A DNA stretch of 64,000 nucleotides, from contig NC_060901.1 in NCBI RefSeq assembly GCF_014805685.1, positions 19,532,905 to 19,596,904 on the forward strand, given 5' to 3'. The notes below the pieces were generated by a model that worked only from the letters and a program-made list of their open reading frames with translations, searched no databases and had not been told where the DNA came from. Positions 51,755 to 64,000 of the stretch are shown piece after piece (positions within the stretch are counted from its first letter, which is position 1; every line of letters starts with the position of its first letter). A program made the translations under genes and the position numbers. Origin of the DNA: Silurus meridionalis. Lineage: Eukaryota; Chordata; Actinopteri; Siluriformes; Siluridae.

Positions 51755-52618
51755 TTGATTCCAGTTGGACAAACTCGGAGCGTTCTCTCATCGGCTTCAC
51801 GAGGTCGTAACCTGGAATGGTTTCAGATCACAGGTGTCTTAACAAAAGTTCATTTGTGACATTTCTTGCATCTTTCATGTATTTAAGAGCACCAGAGGAA
51901 AGTGTGAGCTATTAGTGCTATTGTTTTGTATTACTGTACAAGCCATATCCAAGAGCTTCTTCTGCTGCAGAGGAGAAGTTTATTAGAATTACCAGCCTCA
52001 AAAACCACCAATTTAAAAAGAATATTTCTCAGAGTTCCTGTGGCAGACATTCATTCCTCATCCTTTGTTCAGAGAAGACTGTATCAGATCTTCATAGTCA
52101 AATTGTGCAAAAAAAACTATTACTTGGGAAGAACTTTGGCAAAGAAACACAATAAATAGACATTAAATTAGTGGTAGATTTGGAGTCCTTTGACTTTGTT
52201 AGACAGACAGATGGTAATTGGATGGTTTCTGAATGTGTGGTTTCCACCGTGAAGCATAACCTGATGACCTGGTCTCTAGAAGCACCTGATCTAAATCCAG
52301 TGATGCAGAGATTTTTTTCTCTGCAGCCAACAAGCACTCAACACCTCTGGGATCTCCTCAAGCCCGTTGAAAAACCATTCCAGGTGACAACCTCATGATG
52401 CAGACTGAGAACATTCAAAGTGTGTGCAAAGCAGCCATCAAACCTAAAGGTGGTTAGTTGGAATAATTAAAAGTATAAAATATATTCCGTTTTTTTTTTT
52501 TGTTTCCACTTAATGCCATTTGTGTTCTTTCATAGTTTGGATTCTTCAATATTAATGTACAATGAAACTGAAACTGAAGGAGAAGGTGTGTCCAAATGTC
52601 TAACTGCTACTGTATATA
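51755..52618 (+). mobile_element. Internally deleted Tc1-like transposon remnant
   Basis: Transposase-like traces in order: TAACCTGGAATGGTTTCAGA, CTGCAGAGGAGAAGTTTATT, GTGGTTTCCACCGTGAAGCA, then TWSLEAPDLNPV (equivalent of PPQSPDLNPIE) and STQHLWDLLKPV. A 3' end GGTGTGTCCAAATGTCTAAC then TACTGTATA matches a widespread fish Tc1 terminus. Large deletions and frameshifts. Confidence 0.75.
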
Positions 52619-52675
52619 TAATTGCATGTATAAAGATTATTTCACATGGACAATAAAAATGCTTTGGCCCCCGAG

Positions 52676-52795
52676 GCTTTTCATACCAGACACCTCTTTC
52701 TCCTTCTCCTCCATCCCTCCTCCTTCTCCTCCACTCCTCCTCCTTCTCCTCCATCCCTCCTCCTTCTCCTCGTCCCTCCTCCTCTTTTCTCTGGT
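52676..52795. repeat. Pyrimidine minisatellite (CTCCTCCTTCTCCTCCATCC)n
   Basis: About five imperfect 19-20 bp units. Confidence 0.85.
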
Positions 52796-53045
52796 GCTCA
52801 GTCCGCGTGATTGCGACAGTTGGATGAAGGATGTGCTGTAGAAGAATGGAGCCAGTGGGTCACATTCAATGTTGGTCAGGTGAAGAACGGATTTGAGAAC
52901 AGGAGCATTTTATTCCCTTTTACACTCTAGATTTCTAAAATGGCTGCATCTGGTTTTATTTGGATGAACTGCTGTAGCAGAATTGTGGTAATGTTTGAAT
53001 GGTAACAGATCATACATTTATAGGGCTTATACATAAACAGAAAAT

Positions 53046-53102
<57 letters not shown>

Positions 53103-54018
53103 GCCTCTTCTATAAATACCTATACATTTTTTACACTGTTTTGTAGCATGTTAGTTTTTATTACATGCTGCCACTGGGAGAAATCCAGTGCTCCCATGCC
53201 CTCATCATGACCCCTGCCAAATAACCGAGACATGGGAATTATAGTTCCATTTTCACTTTACTCAAAAGTTTGCTCTATTTTTTCTGGTTTCACATCAGTG
53301 GCATTGTGTGTTATTTTTATATATTTGAAAAACTGCAAGAATGAGCTATTAATGTACCTACAGAATGTTCCTTTTAAATCCAGATTCTTTTATTTTCTTT
53401 AATCAAAACCATGAAGATTCTGAATCTCATCAAATGAGAACAGACACGAGTCAGCGATCCAGAACTCGCCACGATTGGTGAGATTTTTCGAATCAGAATT
53501 TCTGCTGTTCAGAAACAAAAAATGGATAGAAAATAAATGATCAGGTGTTTGATTTCTCTCGATGTACGCATCACGGTTCTTCTCTTCCTGACACCTTGAT
53601 GCCCGGTCAGCTGAGTCACTAGTTGGCAATAAACAAGACTAAAGTCAATAGATCTCAACACTTCATTCGCACTTAATTTAAAAAGAATCCACATATTCCC
53701 TGATGATCATGATGATGTTCTTGACCTGAACAAGTTCTCAATGTAAAAGATGAATCATCTATAAGAAATGAGAACAGTAAAGTGATGAGGCTGGAATGTA
53801 AGTACAATCTGAAACTAAACCATTGTCTTCCTGTGGTAGTGTATAACTACTCAAACACAAAGTCTGAAAAAAGTCTAGTTTGGTGGAACTGATGGAAATG
53901 AAGTATGGAAGATACACAAAGAGAATTGGCCTCCAGGGACAGGGGTCAAAGGGGTCATCAATTGCCTGGGGACTTCTACTAAAGATGAAATCTTTCAGAG
54001 TTTTGTGTATTCACAAAG

Positions 54019-54056
<38 letters not shown>

Positions 54057-54679
54057 TTAAAGGAAGCGAGGGTGCTTGTCGGAGGAGGGAAAAGGGTCAA
54101 CAGGTCAGCTGGGATTCTGCGCATGTGTTTGTGTGTGTGCAGACATTCACATCCCCTCTTAAGTTCGAACTCCTCTTTCCAATGACACAGGAAGTGAAAC
54201 AGGAAGCGAACCATGTGTGACCCATCAAAGGGGCTTGTGGTGATACCCATGCAGGCCCAAACTGGGCTGCAGGGTTCAGGGTTCAAACCCAGAAACTTTG
54301 AGAACTTTCCTGATTCTCATCAGATGACATGTCTAACATGCGTCATCATCGTCTTAGGAAAATGAAACACGTAAGCTGTTGAGGGGCTTATCTGAGAAAA
54401 CAAACACATCTCCCTGGATAGATTGACTGTCTGTTCAGACACTTTTACTAGTTACATCTCAGAGCTTGTCGTTATTACTGGCATTGATTCTGACTGTTGT
54501 TTAATCTGGACTGAACTTTTCTGATCATGCAGTTGTTTGAATGCAGTTGTTTCCTAAACTGTAGCTGCAAAACATTTTGATGTACTAAATTGTATAACAC
54601 GTTTAAATACACTTTGGCTTTACAATTCTGCACAGTGTGCCAGCATGATGATGCTCCTTTACACATGATTTGTCTGTGT
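52796..54679. other. Intergenic, no gene seen
   Basis: Contains an (AAT)n tract at 53049-53102 and a (GT)n at 54019-54053. Short open frames lack any family signal. Confidence 0.5.
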
Positions 54680-54955
54680 GAAGGTTGGAGTGAAAGAAGA
54701 ACCCCATCTGAACACCTTTATAATGAACTGGAACACTAACTGAACTCCATACTTCCTCAATTCCTCTTCAACATCAGTGTCTGACTTCACTAGTAGCTGA
54801 ATAATCACTAATCCCCGCAGCCACGGCCCAAAAATCCAGTGGAAAGGCTTCACAGAAGAAGAGTGATGATTTCTGAATGAGGTTATCAGCAAATACATAC
54901 ATGTGTCATGGTCGAGTGTCCACATGCTTTTGTCTGGATAGTGTTGCTTTGTGCA
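54680..54955. mobile_element. Non-autonomous Tc1/mariner-like element, copy 3
   Basis: Inverted relative to copies 1 and 2: ACACCTTTATAATGAACTGG, GTGGAAAGGCTTCACAGAAG and an end GTCCACATGCTTTTGTCTGG. Truncated. Confidence 0.5.
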
Positions 54956-55538
54956 CTTATACTCAGAAACACTTTCTGAGGGATGAAACATAACAGAAAT
55001 CCATTGTCCTTGTTTTACTGCTCCTGGATTACTCTGTAGATTATTTGTTCACAGGGCCAAGTATTTTTTTTTTTTGTGAGAAGAGATGACAGACAATGTT
55101 TGAGTTTCACCAGAGGCAACGGGAAATAACCTCCTGTTGATGACTTGGCTTTCTCCGAAATGCATTACAAATGATCTTCACTTAATGGTTTCTAGCAGGA
55201 TTTATGACCCAGACATCAAAACACTCGAAACAACGAAGCCTGATGTGTCCCTGAGAAACTTTGTGATCCAGGTGAAGTGCCCACATATGTGAAAGTGCAT
55301 CTGTGTCTTTGTGTAAACGAACACTGCTCCTACAATATGTCCCACATCCATCAGTGATTCTGTCTGGAACAGTCTGACCTCTCTAACGGCACTGAGGAGG
55401 ATATATGAGCTTCAATCAATCGACAACGACACAAATATGCAAATATCCAGTATATATACAAGAGAATAATCTAATCTGAGATATTTCATTACATTATATC
55501 AGCTTACAATTCTTTTTTCACTGATAGAGCCTGTAAAA

Positions 55539-55569
<31 letters not shown>

Positions 55570-56396
55570 CCCGCTTGTCTTTTCTAGCATGTTTTTTTTA
55601 GGTGGTAGGATTCAGAGAATGTGAAGAAAACTATGAAATGATGGAACCACGGCAACTTGGAAAAGGAGTAAAGTAAAAAAAAAAATGTTTGGATTTCCTG
55701 TCAAACAAGAAGGAATGAAAGTTCATTAAACAGCGAGGAATGCACTATCAGTACCATATGTGGCAACGTTCTGCATCACGGATCCAAACACAGACTGCAC
55801 AGACTTCACCGTCATGAGACAGACAGTTTAATGAAATAGAATTATAGCAAGAAAGAAATGAGAAAAGTCAGGGTCAGATATCCAGATACACCAACAACTT
55901 TAAATCTCTGCACCACAGGTTTAGAAAGGAGCGAGTTCCCAGGCCCTTTTCTGGAAAATCCATGCACAAGTACTTCTTGTTTCATTAGCAAGTCCTTCAT
56001 GAGTTTTATCAGGCGGTTTAGAGGGAAAAAAAAATAAAGGACTGTTCGAGAAAAACTATGATTTGTAAGGACCTGTGAGGAAACAAATTGCTCGCCTGTA
56101 GCGACATCTAGTGACCAGAAATGTGAAGTGAAAGGGGGACAAAGAGGATCAAAATGCTGTCTAGATGAATGATCTGTTCAAAATCATTAGGGTCATGCTG
56201 GATCCAGGGCTTATCCTGGGAAACAAGAAATACTCTTTGGATGAGACACAACCTACTATGGATTTGGGAGAGGGAGAGGGGAGAACATGCAAAGCTCGAT
56301 GCAGAGATATGAAAAAGATTAATATTCACTATTAATGTCCAAATATCCTAAAATGCAATATTGACTATTTTGATTATCTAATAAAGAAGGGATTTA
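54956..56396. other. Intergenic, no gene seen
   Basis: A (CA)n tract lies at 55543-55570. No exon or element recognised. Confidence 0.5.
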
Positions 56397-56497
56397 AGAG
56401 GGAAGTGGTAGCTTCACCTTATCCCTCACTTGCTCAGGTGAGATAATTGTTAGTCCCCTGGATAAAGCCATCTGCCAAATGCCATAAATGTAAGTGA
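56397..56497 (+). mobile_element. SINE tail fragment
   Basis: GGGAAGTGGTAGCTTCACC head and CTGGATAAAGCCATCTGCCA then AATGCCATAAATGTAA tail, with the B box missing. A related fragment lies at 57040-57145. Confidence 0.55.
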
Positions 56498-57550
56498 AAA
56501 TAAATCTATTTTGTGTTCACAGTGCACACTGTGTGGTTCATAGTTTTGTAATCCTAACGTTGGAAAGTGAAAGAGCAGAAATCCCTGGATTTTCAGAAAG
56601 CCACTGCTGATCCCTTGGGCATGAGTTCATAACCCTCATCTGCTTTGCTCCATGCCTGAATATGTGTAAACCTGTAGTTGGGCCTGATTTAGATAAAGGC
56701 ATGTTACATCCAAAACAATTTGACTACTATTAGACTGTAATTTTAGTGAAGTATTTGAGTACATGTGTTTCAGTCAATTACAACTGCATCTGTTACCATT
56801 TTGTAAGTGAACACATTGAAGAAAAGTAAGAGGTCTATAATCCATACAGTATATTTATCGCTAAGTAGAGAACCTCAAAATGGCAACTCAAAAGTTTGTT
56901 TATAGATGTACTGTATTATTATGTTATTAAATAACGCTTGTAAATGTATTCATCTTCAGTAACTATTCCCATCAGTGTTATCATGAATCAGCAATATATT
57001 CTAGGAAAACACATTGGAGAGGATGCACATATTTATATCTAGAGTAGTAGAGGTAGCTTGGTGTGAGATGTTCACATCCCCACTAAGCTGCTCTTCAGGC
57101 CTGGGTAAAGGGTGTCTCCTAAATGCTGTAAACGTTTACCTATAAGCCTGTTTCAGGAAGATGAGAGGAAACCGAAAACCTTAGGAGAAACCTTATACAG
57201 ACATGTGCAGAATTCCACATTGCTTGACGATTTTTAACCATACAGGAAATGGTTTTAGTTGAAAGGAGAGAATGTTTGTGCTTTAATCAATAAAACAACA
57301 CTGATTCAGTATTTGTAGGTCTTGGGCAAAGATGATATTGATGTAAGACTCTCTCTTGATATACGTAGACTCAACCCTGTTCCCCTGTAGCAGTGCAATG
57401 CAATGCAAAAAAAAAGGATCATGCAGGGAAGTCAAGCGTTTCAGTAGTTTTTTTTTTACAAAAGTTTCCATTCTTGTGAGGCAGGACCAGGAATCTGAGG
57501 TGACATCAGGCACAGGTTCCCTGAAGATTGATTGGCAGCATCAGAAATCT
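56498..57550. other. Intergenic, SINE trace only
   Basis: Only the 57040-57145 SINE-like fragment is recognised. Confidence 0.45.
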
Positions 57551-57599
57551 CCAATCACTGCATGACTCCTGGTGCATACACATGCCTGGTGGGGGTTGT

Positions 57600-57990
57600 G
57601 TAATGGTGTGAGGAATGCTCTTTTTGGAATGCTTTGAACACCAAGCCCCTCTTCCATTAGGGGTCTCCACTGCATGTTTTCCATCACCACATCCATAAAC
57701 CTTCTCCTTAGCATTCCTCTTTTCCGCCATCTTGGTGGCTCAATTCTCAGCATTCTCCCACCGAAATACCCACATGTCCAAACCATCTCAATCTCACCTC
57801 CCTCACCTTGTCTCTAAAACATCCTACATGTGCTGTCCCTCTAATAAACTTTGTTTCCTGTCCATCATCATCACTCCCAATGAACATCTCAGAATCTTCA
57901 GCTCTGCTACCTCCAGCTTCACCTCCTGTCTTTTAGTCAAAAGCCTTTTTAAACTGATTTCATCAATATTATTTGTGTATTTCCTGCCCT
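57600..57990 (-). mobile_element. RTE-like LINE reverse transcriptase C-terminal remnant
   Basis: Read on the minus strand with frameshifts: EVKLEVAELKILRCSLGVMM, GRMLRIEPPRWRKRG and RRRFMDVVMENMQ. These match the ELKMLR...GRPKRRFMD C-terminal pattern of fish RTE/Rex-type LINEs. Confidence 0.55.
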
Positions 57991-58144
57991 TCCCAATCAC
58001 CAGATTTAAATCCAATTGCCATCTCCAGTGGGCGATTTGCAGTATGAATTTACAGCAGAAAAATCACCAATAATGTGATACAATCATATAAACATGAACC
58101 TGGTGTTTCAGAGGAACATTTCCAACATCTTGTGCAATTCATAC

Positions 58145-58775
58145 AGTTAAGAAGTGAGGAGCAGTGAGAGCAGTGAGAGCAGTGAGGAGCAGTAAGGAGC
58201 AGTGAAAGCAGTGAGGAGCAGTGAGAGCAGTAAGGAGCAGAGGGCAGTGAGGCAGTGAGGAGCAGAGGCAGTGAGGAGCAGTGAGAGCAGTGGGAGCAGT
58301 GAGGAGCAGTAAGGAGCAGTGAAAGCAGTGAGGAGCAGTGAGAGCAGTAAGGAGCAGAGAGGGCAGTGAGGAGCAGTGAGAGCAGTGAGGAGCAGAGAGA
58401 GCAGTGAGGAGCAATGAGAGCAGTGGGAGCAGTGAGGAGCAGTAAGAGCAGTGAGGAGCAGTGAGAGCAGTGAGGAGCAGTGAGAGCAGTGAGGAGCAGA
58501 GAGCAGTGAGGAGCAGTGAGAGCAATGGGAGCAGTGAGGAGCAGAGAGGAGCAGAGAAAGCAGTGAGGAGCAGTGAGGCAGTGAGGAGCAGTGAGGAGCA
58601 ATGAGAGAAGTGACGAGCAATGAGGAGCAGAGAGCAGTGAGGAGCAGTGGGAGCAGTGAGGAGCAGTGAGGAGCAGAGAGAGCAGTGAGGAGCAGAGAGA
58701 GCAGTGAGGAGCAGTGAGAGCAGTGGGAGCAATGAGGAGCAGTAAGAGCAGTGAGGAGCAGTGAGGAGCAGTGAG
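58145..58775. repeat. GAGCAGTGAG minisatellite, ~620 bp
   Basis: Irregular 9-20 bp units of GAGGAGCAGTGAGAGCAGTG type. Because unit lengths vary, three long minus-strand frames rich in Leu-Thr-Ala-Pro-His-Cys stay open. They are repeat translations, not genes. Confidence 0.95.
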
Positions 58776-59081
58776 TGTATAATATACAGTATATAGAGTT
58801 TCATTCTTTATAATAAATATTCTATCATGTCTTAAAAGACATAAAAAAGTTTCAGTATGAATAAATGTATTAGTTTGGCGCTAAAGGTTAGCTAACAGAC
58901 AATATTCACGCTGATGAAAGATTCATAACATTTTTATTGGATTTTTTTTTCCTGCACTGCAGAATCAATTATTTGATGTCAACCAGCTATAAAAACTCAG
59001 TCAGTCAGATGAATAACCGTAATATAAGTGAACTGATTTCATATATTAGAGAAGCTTATTTAAAAATCCTTTAACAGTGAA

Positions 59082-59154
<73 letters not shown>

Positions 59155-60764
59155 AAAGAGCTTGAGAGCTCAATGCTTTAATAAAATAATTCAGTAAAAG
59201 AGAACTGCTGCTATTCAGATCAGATGAACGCAGCATTAAAATTGAATAATTGCCTGCAGATTCTGCTAACAGGTTTTAAACAGGTCCTTCAACATCCTTT
59301 CTTTTTTTATTAGCATGTTAATCAGTCATCTCTCATGGTTTTAAAACGAGGACACCGATGAGGCACAGGTATGTGGAATGTGTGCAGTACAGCTGTTCGT
59401 ATTCTTAAATATCTGATTAATGGATTTGTGTATGTGAAAATTCAGTTGCAAAAAATGTATAGAATTCGAAGTATATACTTGTAATTATTACATCATCTTC
59501 AGCTTTGTGTAGAGTTTACAAAAGAATATCAGCCTTGATTTTGTTGAGCCAGTACTTATGGACAGCAGGATTATATCAGACAAACATGCCTTTCACTACA
59601 GTCAGCAAATCCCCATATTTATAAAAAGACTCATGTGTTTCTAAACAGAAAAAAAACTCCAGAGCATTCACAATAAACCAGCAATTTTGTTGGCCCACTA
59701 ACCAAAAACCCTTTTCAGACTGGATAAAGAAAGAAAAGTAATTGCTAGTTTTGTTTCCACATTAGAGTTTTCCATCGAAGCTTTGCTAGTTTGATGAAAC
59801 ATGGACTTCCAGACCAAAATAAATGCCACTGCACCTTAAACTTTGTGCCTCTATATGTTGGAACTCTATACACTTAGAAAACAGGACTAATGATTTTCTG
59901 TACAGGTAAAAGATATTCTTCAGTGTATCACATTGACAGCAATCCGTTTGCTCCCCAAAGGAAGAGGGGAAAGAAAAATCAGATCATTATGCATGCCTAA
60001 AAATAGCCCCTTTATTATCCACAACCTTCTCCTCCCTTTTTCCTTTCATCTCCTGCCTCACAACATTTAGAGTGTCTGTGCATCTGGTTCACGTCATGAT
60101 GTCTGTTTGTGAACATTATGCACAAGCTCAGGATACAACATGCATAAGTAAAATAATGACCAAAACAGCTGTAAAATGTGGTCAGTAAACAAACATCTTT
60201 GTGATAATAGTCCTGGTTTACTGGAGGTGTTGTTCTGTTTTTCGACAGTAGAGGGCATCGCGATTACACCGTTTGTAAACCTTTCCTTCACCCAATAGCA
60301 TATAGAGTATGTTTAATTTGAATAATACGAGGGGTTTTTTTTGTATATTGTTGATTAATCAATAACAACATTTGGAAAACTGGAAAACGGTGTTGATGCC
60401 ACCTGCATATGGAGCAATCCAGAGCAGTTGGAGCTGTAATGAGACTGTGTTCTTTCCCCCAGTTATTTTTCAGGATTTGGTGAATAGGAGTGTGACAGCT
60501 CAATTGAGAGTGACAGAAGTGGCGGGTTTTTGCTGTTCCACTCTAACAAAGGGCTCCAATTATAGAATACTCAGCATGTAAAGTGTGCAGGCATGGACCT
60601 GTCTCACTTTTCATGACAGCCATCATTATTCTTCAGCCTCACCATGCCCCCCAGCGCCAACCCCCCACCGCCACCACAGACACATTCCCACCACCACCAC
60701 CACCCCTGCCCATGTCTTTATAGAAAAATGAGAAGGTTCTCAGAAATAAAAAAAAGAGCATCTG

Positions 60765-60765
<1 letters not shown>
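58776..60765. other. Intergenic, no gene seen
   Basis: Contains (GT)n at 59083-59152 and a C-rich, CCACCA-type patch at 60645-60715. No exon recognised. Confidence 0.5.

Positions 60766-60835
<70 letters not shown>
60766..60835. repeat. (CA)n microsatellite
   Basis: About 33 units. Confidence 0.95.
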
Positions 60836-60837
<2 letters not shown>

Positions 60838-60989
60838 GTTGCAGGTAATTAACCCTATGACCACATCTACACCCCAAGCGGAACTTCTGGTAACCTCAAT
60901 TTTTTTATTATCCATTTGGGTACTAACTAAATGTCCTCACAAGGTCAAACTTGATCTCAAGATATAAAAGTCTGACCGAAGTGACACAC

Positions 60990-61047
60990 ATTCTTTCTCT
61001 TTCTCTTTCTCTTTCTCTCTCTCTCTCTCTTTCTTTTTCTCTCTCTC
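60990..61047. repeat. (CT)n / TTTCTC pyrimidine tract
   Basis: TTTCTC hexamers grade into CT repeats. A (GA)n/(GAGAGGG)n tract lies at 61398-61441. Confidence 0.85.
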
Positions 61048-61539
61048 GAACACGCCATCCAGACTCAACCCTGCCAGGTATTAATATCTGATTGGGGACA
61101 TTAAGTGCCTATCGCAAGATAATAAACCCTTGTCCGTCACGTGACCACACAGCCACACCCACCGTCCCCAGGAGCCCTTTGAGCTTCATCACCCCATCTT
61201 TAAGGAGCTCCTGTAACACTCTGATGTACAGTAAATTCTCTCAAACACATCATGTCCATTTGAAGAAGATTTGAGAAAAACCTCTTGAGAGGATAAATGT
61301 GGATTAAACCTTTGCAAAAACAGTCATCATGAGATTAGAACAGGAAGAGAAGAGACTGCTTTTGTTCCAGAAGGCGGTGAAAAGCTTCTCCTTCGTGAGA
61401 GAGAGAGGGGGAGAGGGGGAGAGAGGGAGAGAGAGAGAGAGAATGAATGTTGGGGAAAACTCGCAGGAATTCTAAAGAGTTCAACATTTATGTTTTATTA
61501 TATACTAATGAAGTCCCCGTAGCCACGCCCACTCCCTCA

Positions 61540-62033
61540 TTACTATTCACAACTTTTCACCCCACCCCGTCTTGCTCCCTAGTTTTACACCGTGTGTTTG
61601 AGTGTGAGTGTGTGTGAGTGTGTAGTCCAACGCGAGGGAACTCAGCCCTTTGCAGCCTATCAGAGAAGGGCTCGGGGGGGAGGCGAGTTCTGTTGTCCCG
61701 CTGTTCTCCTGCGGATCTCCAGGCAGAACCAGTCCAGGGAGAAGATCTGTGCGGTAGCGGTTAAAGCCTGATCCAGGTGCAGCGCGCACACACCCGAAAG
61801 GACCTGTAAATCAGGTCACGTGATTGTGGAGAAAACCCTTCTGTACGGAGAGAGAGACACGCTACGGATTTACGTATCCGTGTCCGGTTTCTCGCGTCTC
61901 CTCCCGTCTTTTTTCAGGGAGCAGGAAAATAACTGTTGGTGGGATTCAGGAGATGGTGTGAGAGGGTCCTGAGCGCGAGGATTTGCAGGAGCGCGTTTCT
62001 TCACACCGACCGCGAGTCGCGTGGACTTCAAAG
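61540..62033 (+). promoter_or_regulatory. CpG-rich promoter and non-coding first exon of an unidentified gene
   Basis: CpG density rises sharply from about 61700, with several GCGCG and ACGT motifs. A strong donor TTCAAAG|GTGAGC ends a candidate exon at 62033. No ATG-initiated long frame precedes it, so the exon is probably 5' UTR. The gene would run rightward out of the window, divergent from ABCC9 and about 10 kb from its promoter. I cannot identify it. Confidence 0.55.
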
Positions 62034-62740
62034 GTGAGCGCGCGTAAGCGTTACTTTGTTTCCTTGTTTGTTTGTTTGTTGGTTGTTGCGTTACAAAGTA
62101 CCAAAACGCTCTCGTTACGAAAGGAAACGCGCACGCGCTTTATTACGCACTCTTCCATCCTCTCGGCTGCTTCTTCACTCGAACAAATGTTTGTTTAGTT
62201 TCTTTGTGTTTTCCTAAACCTCCTTTTCCGTCCGGAGTGAATCAGGATTTTTGGACTTTCTGGACATCAGGTTCGGTGTGAACCTTCAAACAACACCAGT
62301 GGAGGAGGAGGTTTGTGCTGGTGGTTGTTTACAGTGTTGTGAAGTGAACTCCAGTCTCTGGTGGTAAAGTGCTGTAGCTCTTGGGCACACAGGTCAGAAC
62401 CTCCACCTGGAGGAAACCTTTAGCGAATATAGTTTGTAGTTTCTCTCAATTTAAACGTCTTCAGAATTTGAGCTTTGAACGAGTTAAACATATTTGTGAC
62501 ATTTTCCACATGTGAACAGAGGAATTGTTCAGCCTGGGGAAGGTCCTGCTCTGTGCTGGTTTGAATTCCTGAAGGAAGGAGGTGCTGCAGAGCAGGTTCC
62601 TCAAACCTCCAGGTTCTTTCCACATTCCTGTTTATTAGAGTTTTCCATTCACAGTGACTTTACTTTCAGAACAATTGCAGACTGACACCCAAATGCCTCG
62701 ATTTACATTCAATCTGCTGCAAGTGTGTAAAGTACTGAGT

Positions 62741-62774
<34 letters not shown>

Positions 62775-64000
62775 CTGCAGGATTTCTCCCATAACCCACA
62801 TTAGTGTTATTTTACAAGCCCTGTCTCGAGCATGTAAAGGTTTTATATGATCCGTGTTTTTCTCTGCAGTTCCCTCGTATACGCCGGCCTTTACAAACCA
62901 GTTAAACGCTCTAATGTGGTTTTAATCATGTGAGCACCAGGCCGTGGGTGATGGGTTCTCTGGTGAAAATCATCGATCATGATTGAGGTGATTAATTGAT
63001 GTATTTATTTGCACATCAAATGACCTTCTTTGGTTGATGTTGAAAAACAGAAGGACTTATTTCTAATAACTCGTGCTGCCGTTTTGTCTACTGTTTAATG
63101 CGGTTCTGAGTTTCTGTCTGTTACACTGGTGGTACAGTTTTAATATTCAGTCCAAGATGGAATTGAGAAATTGATCAAAGTAATCAATAAAGATGATCTG
63201 AGGAGCATCTGGCTTCTGTAATGGTCTCAAGTCTAATAATAATTATAATAATACTTTTTGTCATCAGCATATCTGCACTGAGGGTATTAACCGTTAGCAT
63301 ATCAGCTACTGAACTACAGCGTGCACCAGCGTTCCTACATTCCTTTATGTTCGAAGTGTGAGAGTTCCACATCTTCATGGTGGCTTGTAAGTGGTAATCA
63401 TGCTGTTTTGCACTTTAAGGGGTTCATTGTAGGTATTAAAGAACATAGACGTCTCCATGAACGTGTGTGTTTTGTTTGCTATGCACACGAAGTTCATATT
63501 AAGATACTCCCAGGACAGTTACAGGCCTGACGGGGTGTAGGTTATGTTCTACTGGATAGACCTTCTGCAACATTTTGGACTGAAATGGATGCACAACATC
63601 ATCAGCTGAGCACTAAGCTCGTCAGAAGATGACAGCAGAGTAGTGGTAGCCGGCTAACATCAGTGGTGACTCTAATGTTGATGATTACATGCTTGAAACA
63701 GTGATTTAGTTTAATGTTCTAGATATAACCTGGTCACGTGTCTGTATCTTCACCCATAAGCCAAAACTGCTTTCCACTCAGTGAAGTTGCTTTTACGTCA
63801 CGCCATACACAGGGAAGGAACTGATGGTTGAGAAGTTGAGAAGCTGCAGATTGAGAGGAGTGTTTATTTATTTATTTTGAAGCTATTACCAATTGTAAGA
63901 CATTCACCTCAAACACAGTGTTCGTTATTAGCAGTTAGCGTGCACATGCTAACACGCCTGCAGTTATCATAACACACTGCTTTTTCAGTCTGTGTTCAGA
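62034..64000 (+). other. Putative first intron of the unidentified gene
   Basis: CpG-rich for the first 100 bp, then AT-rich. A (CA)n lies at 62742-62772. No second exon found. Confidence 0.4.

Noticed and set aside
57541..57786. Small proteins on the minus strand around 57.6 kb
   Set aside because: They are frameshifted pieces of a LINE reverse transcriptase C-terminus.
58050..58804. Long minus-strand frames (157-221 residues) rich in LTAPHCSHCSSLL
   Set aside because: They translate a GAGCAGTGAG minisatellite, and three overlapping frames are open at once.
60644..60967. 107-residue plus-strand frame with Pro and His runs
   Set aside because: Driven by a C-rich patch and a (CA)n microsatellite.

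Overview
The window is vertebrate nuclear DNA. Introns have GT-AG ends, dinucleotide microsatellites are very dense, and there are Tc1-type transposons, tRNA-derived SINEs, and L1-like and other non-LTR retrotransposon remnants. Together these point to a teleost fish. A catfish-like genome is possible, but that is only an impression from the repeat content. No viral, bacterial or CRISPR content was seen.

Layout. 1-6600 is retrotransposon and repeat debris: a broken L1-like element with an inverted C-terminal piece, a two-copy ~337 bp repeat, an I/Nimb-type LINE tail, and a frameshifted copy of a multicopy fish ORF family. It probably lies inside an intron of CMAS. 7366-9092 (+) holds the last four exons of CMAS (CMP-sialic acid synthetase). 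9200-13650 is the tail-to-tail interval between CMAS and KCNJ8. It contains a ~385 bp tandem repeat (10970-11945) with seven same-strand CTCF-like motifs. 14023-16019 (-) is KCNJ8 (Kir6.1) in two coding exons. 20445-47901 (-) is ABCC9 (SUR2), with all 38 coding exons resolved, including two alternative last exons equivalent to mammalian 38A (SUR2A) and 38B (SUR2B) and a skippable 36-nt exon 17. Candidate non-coding first exons and promoters of ABCC9 lie at 50.6 and 51.3-51.4 kb. 48.4-50.6 kb is a block of satellites. 51.7-61.5 kb is intergenic, with transposon remnants and a 620 bp minisatellite. 61.5-62.03 kb (+) looks like a CpG-rich promoter and non-coding first exon of an unidentified rightward gene.

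Biology. Kir6.1 (pore) and SUR2 (regulatory subunit) co-assemble 4:4 into the ATP-sensitive K+ channel of vascular smooth muscle and heart. The two genes lie head-to-tail on one strand, 4.4 kb apart, with CMAS next door. CMAS, KCNJ8 and ABCC9 are also neighbours in mammals, which separates this locus from the ABCC8-KCNJ11 paralogue. There CMAS lies on the 5' side of ABCC9; here it lies 3' of KCNJ8.

Main points for a second look: the CTCF-like array between the tail-to-tail genes; conservation of the 38A/38B pair with equal 45-codon lengths; an AT in place of GT at a CMAS splice donor, which leaves an in-frame stop; loss of the HAD motif-I aspartate in CMAS; several ABCC9 splice sites whose pyrimidine tracts or flanks are microsatellites; and the satellite block in the first ABCC9 intron. 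Coordinates are by hand reading. Exon phases sum to an uninterrupted 1,584-codon ABCC9 reading frame; only the exon 6/7 junction is ambiguous.
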